Shown piece by piece: positions 57,632-64,000 of a stretch of 64,000 nt of DNA. Location: assembly GCA_947623205.1 (NCBI GenBank), contig CANQGM010000002.1:121410-185409 (forward strand), given 5' to 3'. The first letter of the stretch is position 1. Each line of letters starts with the position of its first letter. Made by a program: the position numbers and the translations under genes. The notes beneath the pieces are model-generated. The model did not search any database and was not told the DNA's origin. It worked only from the letters and a program-made list of their open reading frames with translations. This DNA is from an uncultured Clostridia bacterium. Lineage in GTDB: Bacteria; Bacillota; Clostridia; Oscillospirales; Acutalibacteraceae.

Positions 57632-59977
57632 ATGGCTGAAAACAACACAAAACTTTCCGGGTTGTCTGAAAGCGAAGTTGCGCAAAGGATAAACGAAGGA
57701 AAGGTAAATATATCTGCAAATTTAAAAACAAAATCAATAAAACAAATTTTTTATGAAAATATATGCACTTTGTTTAATGCAATTAATGTGGTTTTATTTA
57801 TTGCGCTTTTGATTGTCGGCTCATACAAAAATATGCTTTTTATGGGCGTAGTGCTTGCGAATATCGTTATTGGAATTACACAGGAGATCCGCTCAAAAAT
57901 CAGCGTAGATAAACTGACAATTTTATCCGAAAAAAAAGTTGAGATACTTCGAAGCGGAAAAATAATTGAAATAAGCAAAGAAGATATTGTGCTCGACGAT
58001 ATTATTGTTTTATCGCGCGGAAGTCAAATACCTGCCGATTGCGTAGTTTGCGAAGGCGAGTGCAAGGTCAACGAAAGTCTGCTTACAGGCGAGTCTGATT
58101 TAATTTTGAAAAAAACAAATGACGAAATGCTGTCGGGCAGTTTTGTTGCTTCGGGTAAATGTTTTGCAAAGGTAACAAAAGTGGGAGCGGAGTGTTATGC
58201 GGCTAAAATTAATAATGAAGCCAAATACATTAAAAAGGTTAATTCGCATATTTTAAAATCATTCAATTTTATTATAAAGCTTTGCACCTTAATAATTTTT
58301 CCGGTAGGAATATGCTTTTTTGTTCGCCAGTTCGGAATACAGGGCGGTGACATACATAGTACGGTTGTAAGTACGGTTGCGGCTCTTATAGGTATGATTC
58401 CCAAAGGAATGATTTTGCTCACAAGTTCTGTTCTTGCAGTTTCTGTTATCAGACTTTCCAAAAGAAAAGTGCTTGTGCAGGATATGTACTGCATTGAAAC
58501 TCTTGCAAGGGTGGACGTACTGTGTCTTGATAAAACCGGCACGCTGACCACAGATAAAATGAGCGTAACAGACGTAATAACATTTAACTGCGATATTAAT
58601 GAGGTTAATACGGCGCTTTCGTCAATTGCAAACGCTTCGGATGAAATTAATGCGACTTTGTTTGCAATAAAAGATTATGCTGATAATATAGAACCTGTTC
58701 AATGCAAAAGGTTTGTTCCGTTTTCGTCCGAAACAAAATGGTCGGGCGGAATGTTTGCAAACGGAAAAACGTATGTGATGGGTGCTGCCGAATTTATTTT
58801 TCAAAATAAAGAAAAATATAAACAAGTTTTTGAAAAAATTGAAAACATCAGCCAAACAGTCCGCGTTATTGCATTGGCGTGTACTCAAAACTCGTTTAGC
58901 GGCTGTAATTTGCCTAAAGATCTTACCCCTATGGCATTAGTACTTATAAAAGATAATTTGCGCGATAATGTAAATGAAACCATTAACTATTTTAAAAGTC
59001 AGGGTGTAACTCTTAAGGTAATATCGGGAGACAGCGTTAATACTGTTAAAAATATCGCCGCCGATGCAGGTATTGAAGGGGCTGAAAAAGCCGTTGATAT
59101 GACAACAGTAACCACCGACGAGCAGCTTAAAGAGGTTTGTGAAAGCTGCAATGTGTTTGGAAGAGTTACGCCTGAACAAAAGAAAAAGCTTGTGCTTGCC
59201 TTAAAAGAACACGGACACTCCGTTGCAATGACGGGCGACGGGGTAAATGATGTTCTTGCGCTGAGAGAAGCGGACTGCTCTGTCGCAATGGCTTCCGGCA
59301 GCGACGCCGCGCGAAATGTATCGCAGCTTGTGCTTGTAAACAATGACTTTGCTTCAATGCCCGACGTTGTGGCAGAGGGCAGACGCACAATAAATAATCT
59401 TGAAAGAAGCTCGGCACTTTATATTGTAAAAACAATTTACTCAATAATTCTTTCAATATTTTTTATATTCTTTCATATGGAATATCCTTTTGAACCGATT
59501 CAGCTTACCCTAATAGGGTCGTTCACAGTTGCTCTGCCGTCTTTTGTTCTTGCGCTTCAGCCCAACAAAAACAGAATTACAGGTAATTTTACCGTAAACA
59601 TAATTGCCAGAGCCTTGCCGTCGGGACTATGCACAGTAATTAACATAATAGCAATTGCATTAATAAGCAGATTCTTTTCATTGTTAAACGGTGAGTTTTC
59701 AACAATATCGGTATATCTTACCGCCTTATCTTGTTTGCTTCTTGTATTGCGCCTGTCATCGCCTATAAATGCAATGCGCGGAACAATGCTTGTGTTTTGC
59801 AGTGTGTGTTTAGTAATAAACTGCATATTCTTCAGCGGCTTTTTCTCGCTTACTTTTTTATCATTTAAAGGTTGGATCGTATTCCTTACATTTTCTGCGG
59901 TAACGGTTATATTATTTAATTTGTTTTATAATATAGCACAGCATTTTATAGATAAATTTATAACAAGTACAAAATAA
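57632..59977 (+). CDS. cation-transporting P-type ATPase (CtpE/YoaB-like)
   Basis: CLDKTGTLTTDKMSV, LLTGESD, MTGDGVNDVLALREADCSVAMASGSDAAR. Confidence 0.88.
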   Translation: MAENNTKLSGLSESEVAQRINEGKVNISANLKTKSIKQIFYENICTLFNAINVVLFIALLIVGSYKNMLFMGVVLANIVIGITQEIRSKISVDKLTILSEKKVEILRSGKIIEISKEDIVLDDIIVLSRGSQIPADCVVCEGECKVNESLLTGESDLILKKTNDEMLSGSFVASGKCFAKVTKVGAECYAAKINNEAKYIKKVNSHILKSFNFIIKLCTLIIFPVGICFFVRQFGIQGGDIHSTVVSTVAALIGMIPKGMILLTSSVLAVSVIRLSKRKVLVQDMYCIETLARVDVLCLDKTGTLTTDKMSVTDVITFNCDINEVNTALSSIANASDEINATLFAIKDYADNIEPVQCKRFVPFSSETKWSGGMFANGKTYVMGAAEFIFQNKEKYKQVFEKIENISQTVRVIALACTQNSFSGCNLPKDLTPMALVLIKDNLRDNVNETINYFKSQGVTLKVISGDSVNTVKNIAADAGIEGAEKAVDMTTVTTDEQLKEVCESCNVFGRVTPEQKKKLVLALKEHGHSVAMTGDGVNDVLALREADCSVAMASGSDAARNVSQLVLVNNDFASMPDVVAEGRRTINNLERSSALYIVKTIYSIILSIFFIFFHMEYPFEPIQLTLIGSFTVALPSFVLALQPNKNRITGNFTVNIIARALPSGLCTVINIIAIALISRFFSLLNGEFSTISVYLTALSCLLLVLRLSSPINAMRGTMLVFCSVCLVINCIFFSGFFSLTFLSFKGWIVFLTFSAVTVILFNLFYNIAQHFIDKFITSTK

Positions 59978-61335
59978 TGGTGAATAAATTGAAAATTAAA
60001 TTGCCTGAAAAAGTAAAAAATATAATTGAACATTTAAATAATAACGGATTTGAGGCGTTTGCCGTAGGCGGCTGCGTGCGAGATACCCTGCTTGGGCTTC
60101 ATCCACACGACTGGGACATATGCACAAACGCAAAGCCGGTGCAGATTAAAAACTGCTTTGCTGACTGCAAAACCTTTGACGCGGGAATACAGCATGGCAC
60201 GGTGTCGGTTGTTGTTGACGGAGAAGTATTTGAAATTACCACATACAGAATCGACGGAGAGTACAACGACAACAGACATCCTGATAATGTAACATTTACC
60301 GACGATATTGAAAAAGACCTTGCCCGACGCGATTTTACAATAAACGCAATGGCATATAACGATAAAATCGGACTTATTGACCCGTTTAACGGTCAGCATG
60401 ATATAAAAAACAGGACAGTAAGATGTGTAGGTGATCCCGACAGGCGTTTTAAAGAGGATTCGCTCCGCATATTGCGCGCGCTTCGCTTTGCCTCAACATA
60501 TAATTTATCAATTGATAAAAATACGGAAAATTCTCTTCTTTACAATTCAAATCTGCTTTCCAACATAACTGCGGAACGAATTTCATCGGAGCTTAACCGT
60601 ATTGTCTGCGGTAAAAATGCGGAAAAAATACTCAATAAATTCGGTGAGGTGTTTGCAGTATTTATTCCCGAAATCAAACCGATGTTTAATTACGAGCAGC
60701 ATAACAAGCACCACGACAAAGAATTGTGGCGGCATACAACTTCTGCAATTGACGCAATTGAGGCAGCGCCGCTTTTGAGAATTACAATGCTGTTTCACGA
60801 CCTTGGCAAGCCTGCGACATGCAGGCGTGATTCTGACGGCACCTGCCATTTTAAAGGACATCAGAATATAAGCGCGGAAATGACTGATAAAATACTGCAC
60901 AGATTAAAATACCCAAACGATTTTATTAATGACTGCATTACGTTAATAAAATATCACGATGTAAGGTTTTCAGGCAATAAACGCAGATTAAAGCACGTTA
61001 TGAGCGCAATCGGCGAAGAAAATGTACTTCAGCTTTTAAAGGTTCAGCGCGCCGATATTATGGCGCAGTCAATGTATATGCGTAAAGAAAAAATCCACAA
61101 CCTTGACCTTACCTGCAAAGTACTTGATGAAGTAATTGCCGAAAAGGAATGTTTTACATTAAAACAGCTTGCAGTAAACGGAAACGACCTTATTAATATT
61201 GGAATTGGCGAGGGGCGGGAGATAGGCAGAATTTTAAAATTGCTTCTCAACCTTGTAATAGACGAAAAAATCGACAACGAAAAAACAGTGTTGCTTAATA
61301 AGGCGGCAGAATTGCACAGTAATAATTATTATTAA
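59977..61335 (+). CDS. cca: CCA tRNA nucleotidyltransferase
   Basis: FAVGGCVRDTLLGLHPHDWDICT, RDFTINAMAY, HD-like C-terminal region; TAATG overlap with previous gene. Confidence 0.93.
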   Translation: MVNKLKIKLPEKVKNIIEHLNNNGFEAFAVGGCVRDTLLGLHPHDWDICTNAKPVQIKNCFADCKTFDAGIQHGTVSVVVDGEVFEITTYRIDGEYNDNRHPDNVTFTDDIEKDLARRDFTINAMAYNDKIGLIDPFNGQHDIKNRTVRCVGDPDRRFKEDSLRILRALRFASTYNLSIDKNTENSLLYNSNLLSNITAERISSELNRIVCGKNAEKILNKFGEVFAVFIPEIKPMFNYEQHNKHHDKELWRHTTSAIDAIEAAPLLRITMLFHDLGKPATCRRDSDGTCHFKGHQNISAEMTDKILHRLKYPNDFINDCITLIKYHDVRFSGNKRRLKHVMSAIGEENVLQLLKVQRADIMAQSMYMRKEKIHNLDLTCKVLDEVIAEKECFTLKQLAVNGNDLINIGIGEGREIGRILKLLLNLVIDEKIDNEKTVLLNKAAELHSNNYY

Positions 61336-61337
61336 AC

Positions 61338-62507
61338 TTAAATTCTTGCAGCGCCAGTTTTTGCGGCGGCGGCTTTAACCGCTTTTGCCACGGCTTTGCC
61401 TATTCTTTTATCAAAGGCTTCAGGCAGAATATAATCCGCCGAGAGTCTGCAATCTTCAACAAGCGAAGAAATTGCATAAGCTGCGGCAAGCTTCATTTCT
61501 TCGTTAATTTCTTTTGCGCGGCAGTCGAGCGCGCCTCTGAAAATTCCCGGGAAAGCAAGAACATTATTAATTTGGTTCGGAAAATCACTTCTGCCTGTTC
61601 CAACAACAGCCGCGCCCGCTTTTTTGGCAAGCTCGGGCATAATTTCGGGAGTGGGATTAGCCATTGGGAACACTACCGCTCCGTCAGCCATAGACTTAAT
61701 CATTTCTTCGCTGACGATTCCGGGTGCAGAGACGCCTATAAATACATCCGCGCCTTTCATAGCGTCAGCAAGAGTACCGCTCCTGTTTTCAAGATTTGTA
61801 TATTTGCACATTTCTTTTTGAGCATCGTTTGCGGCAGTTTCATAGCTGACAATACCCGCGCGGTCGCAGTATGTAAGGTTTTTTACACCGTATCTCAGCA
61901 AAAGTTTTCCTATTGCAATGCCTGCAGAGCCTGCGCCGTTTATTACAAATTTGCAGTTATCTGCACATTTGTCAACTACCTTTAAGGCGTTTATGACCGC
62001 GGCAAGAACAACAACCGCCGTTCCGTGCTGGTCGTCGTGAAATACGGGAATGTCACAGAGCTTTTTGAGCTTTTCTTCAATTTCAAAACAGCGCGGGGCG
62101 GCAATATCCTCAAGGTTTATTCCGCCGAAAGAACCGCTTATAAGATAAACCGTCCGCACAAATTCGTTTGTGTCCTTGCTTTTAATGCACAAAGGGAATG
62201 CGTCAACGTCGGCAAATTCTTTAAACAGTGCGCATTTGCCCTCCATAACGGGCATACCGGCTTCGGGTCCTATGTCGCCGAGACCTAAAACTGCCGTACC
62301 GTCTGTTACTACTGCAACAAGGTTGTTTCGCCTTGTAAGCTCAAACGATTTGTTATAATCCTTGTTTATTTCAAGACAAGGCTCGGCAACACCGGGGGTG
62401 TAGGCGAGAGACAGATCGTTTGACGAGTTGATTTTAACGCGCGATACAACTTCGATTTTTCCGTTCCATTCATAATGCTTTTGCAGAGAATTTTCCTTTA
62501 TGCCCAT
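61338..62507 (-). CDS. NAD(P)-dependent malic enzyme
   Basis: [54 protein letters not shown]. Confidence 0.94.
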   Translation of the reverse strand: MGIKENSLQKHYEWNGKIEVVSRVKINSSNDLSLAYTPGVAEPCLEINKDYNKSFELTRRNNLVAVVTDGTAVLGLGDIGPEAGMPVMEGKCALFKEFADVDAFPLCIKSKDTNEFVRTVYLISGSFGGINLEDIAAPRCFEIEEKLKKLCDIPVFHDDQHGTAVVVLAAVINALKVVDKCADNCKFVINGAGSAGIAIGKLLLRYGVKNLTYCDRAGIVSYETAANDAQKEMCKYTNLENRSGTLADAMKGADVFIGVSAPGIVSEEMIKSMADGAVVFPMANPTPEIMPELAKKAGAAVVGTGRSDFPNQINNVLAFPGIFRGALDCRAKEINEEMKLAAAYAISSLVEDCRLSADYILPEAFDKRIGKAVAKAVKAAAAKTGAARI

Positions 62508-62582
62508 AAAATACTCCTTTTTCTACCTTTTTTTATTATATAACAAAAAAATTTGTAAATCAAGACATTTTTTTTATTTTAT

Positions 62583-62611
62583 TTGACTTTTTTAATTTTT
62601 TGATTTAATAT
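62583..62611 (+). promoter_or_regulatory. rnpB promoter
   Basis: TTGACT-17 nt-TAATAT. Confidence 0.65.
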
Positions 62612-62618
62612 ACTACTT

Positions 62619-62967
62619 GCGAGTGTATTGAACAGCCGCGGGCAAGATCCGAAAGGATTTGTACGAGGAAAGTCCGGGCTTCACAGAGCAATAATAACGG
62701 CTAACGGCCGCCGGAGGCGACTCCAGGGATAGTGCAACAGAAAATGACCGCCAAATAATTTTTTGGCAAGGATGGAAAGGTGAGGTAAGAGCTCACCGGA
62801 GGTTGGGGAACCAATCTGCCGTGCAAACCCTATTTGAAGCAACACCGTGGTAGGACATTATGCGCTTGCTCGGCGCGTCCTTAGGAGGTGGCATTGAGCA
62901 GTTCCGGCAACGGACTGCCAAGATAAATGGCTGTTCACGACAGAACCCGGCTTACAGATACAGTCGT
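62619..62967 (+). ncRNA. rnpB: RNase P RNA (ends approximate)
   Basis: GAGGAAAGTCCGGGCT and ACAGAACCCGGCTTACAG core motifs; P1-like pairing CGAgTGTAT / ATACAgTCG. Confidence 0.95.
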
Positions 62968-63007
62968 AAAAACCCCCGTAACTTTTAGTTACGAGGGTTT
63001 ATTTTTT
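62968..63007 (+). terminator. rnpB terminator
   Basis: AAACCC.CGTAAC / GTTACG.GGGTTT then TATTTTTT. Confidence 0.85.
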
Positions 63008-63181
63008 GCTAATTTTTTCTGATATTAATTTACGAATAAAACTATTAACTTTAAATTGATTTTTCTTACAATAATCTTTTAATTGTTCCGCTTCGTCAAT
63101 GGGCAAATCAAGCGGAATCCTTTTATAATGTATTTTATTATATTCAACTTTCTTTTGCTTTTTATTGTTTGTATTTTGCAT
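62999..63181 (-). CDS. small ribbon-helix-helix-like protein
   Basis: KRIPLDLPIDEAEQLKDYCKKNQFKVNSFIRKLISEKI; Met at 63181 with GGAG upstream. Confidence 0.65.
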   Translation of the reverse strand: MQNTNNKKQKKVEYNKIHYKRIPLDLPIDEAEQLKDYCKKNQFKVNSFIRKLISEKISKK

Positions 63182-63203
63182 AAGATTTGCTCCAAATATT
63201 AAA

Positions 63204-63440
63204 TCAGTCACTATGTTTTTTTACAAACTCTTTAATTAATTTTTTTATCATTGTTGCAATAGGGGTGTTTTTCTTTTTGCAAATTTTTTCAAACTCTGCA
63301 TAATCAGCATTTTGCATACTGACAGTGACCTTTTTTGTATGAGTATCGGCATATTTTTTATTAGCTCTATATCGTGATTCTTTACGCTTTTGCTCTTTTT
63401 CCTCTTTAATTTTTTCTAATATTTCTTTTTCGCTTTCCAT
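63204..63440 (-). CDS. small ribbon-helix-helix-like protein
   Basis: MESEKEILEKIKEEKEQKRKESRYRANKKYADTHTKKVTVSMQNADYAEFEKICKKKNTPIATMIKKLIKEFV; SD GGGGAG. Confidence 0.65.
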   Translation of the reverse strand: MESEKEILEKIKEEKEQKRKESRYRANKKYADTHTKKVTVSMQNADYAEFEKICKKKNTPIATMIKKLIKEFVKKHSD

Positions 63441-63683
63441 ATTATTATACTCCCCAAACAGTCTTATATTATTAATAATGATAAAAATAATGAAATACAG
63501 TATTACATATTTGTGCATATTTTAAAGCGTATAATTCTTTAAAATAATTATAATTACAATACTGTATGGTATAATCATATATATAAAAGATAAAAGAATA
63601 AATTTTATTTATCTTTATCTTATTATTATAACTTTTCTGTTGTAAACTGTCAAACAAAATAATTTTAAAAGAAGATGATCCAT

Positions 63684-64000
63684 ATGCGAACACAACTAAA
63701 CATTTTCAAAAGAAAAGACAGTCGTTCAAATAAACGTATTACAGTTGATTTTCGTACAGTTTGTTATGAATGGCTTAAAAACATAAAAAACTCGGTCAGG
63801 CAGTCCACTTATGCAACATACCTGTATATAATTGAAAATTATTTAAATTTGTATTTTGGTAGTTTTTATCTTTATGAATTAGATAAAAACTGTTTTGATA
63901 TTATTATAAAAAATAATCCGCAGCTTTCTCAAAAATCTTTAAAAGATTTTTTTACTGTTTTTAAATCTATAATTAGATTTGCAAATGAAAATTATAATGC
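63684..64000 (+). CDS. tyrosine recombinase/integrase, N-terminal part (cut by window edge)
   Basis: MRTQLNIFKRKDSRSNKRITVDFRTVCYEWLKNIKNSVRQSTYATYLYIIENYLNLYFG..., SAM-like core-binding domain pattern. Confidence 0.75.
   Translation, partial: MRTQLNIFKRKDSRSNKRITVDFRTVCYEWLKNIKNSVRQSTYATYLYIIENYLNLYFGSFYLYELDKNCFDIIIKNNPQLSQKSLKDFFTVFKSIIRFANENYN

Noticed and set aside
63586-63620. Imperfect inverted repeat AAGATAAAAGAATAAA...TTTATTTATCTTTATCTT
   Set aside because: Very AT-rich and imperfect; not distinguishable from background by eye

Overview
Mostly core chromosomal DNA from a low-GC, spore-forming Clostridia-type Firmicute. The taxon is inferred from spo0A, spoIVB, a BofA-like gene, a SpoIIM-like gene and the AT-rich composition. 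In order, the window carries: a V-type ATPase operon on the minus strand with UPF0210 and ACT genes upstream; galU, prfB, phosphoglycerate mutase and dnaD/dnaI-like genes; two tRNAs (Gln-CTG, Pro-CGG); pcrA; several surface, lipoprotein and membrane proteins; dinB with an SOS-type promoter; pyrE, radC and uvrB; a divergent type IIA topoisomerase pair; secG; NfeD/SPFH; a purine operon purE-F-M-N-purO-purH(AICARFT only)-D; a copper P-type ATPase; spo0A/spoIVB; a second P-type ATPase; cca; malic enzyme; rnpB; and at the right edge the start of an AT-rich mobile element (two ribbon-helix-helix-like genes and a truncated tyrosine recombinase). No CRISPR array or clear defence island was seen. The points most worth a second look are: (i) three separate long hairpins whose 3' arm contains the Shine-Dalgarno of the next gene; (ii) a copA fused in frame to a CopZ-like domain that keeps its own SD and TTG start; (iii) a GH24-like lysozyme domain interrupted by an SH3 domain; (iv) a beta-lactamase-fold lipoprotein lacking SxxK; (v) a terminator-like hairpin between two tRNAs with no room for a second promoter; (vi) palindromes overlapping consensus promoters of copA and nfeD. 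All calls come from reading the sequence; no database search was run.
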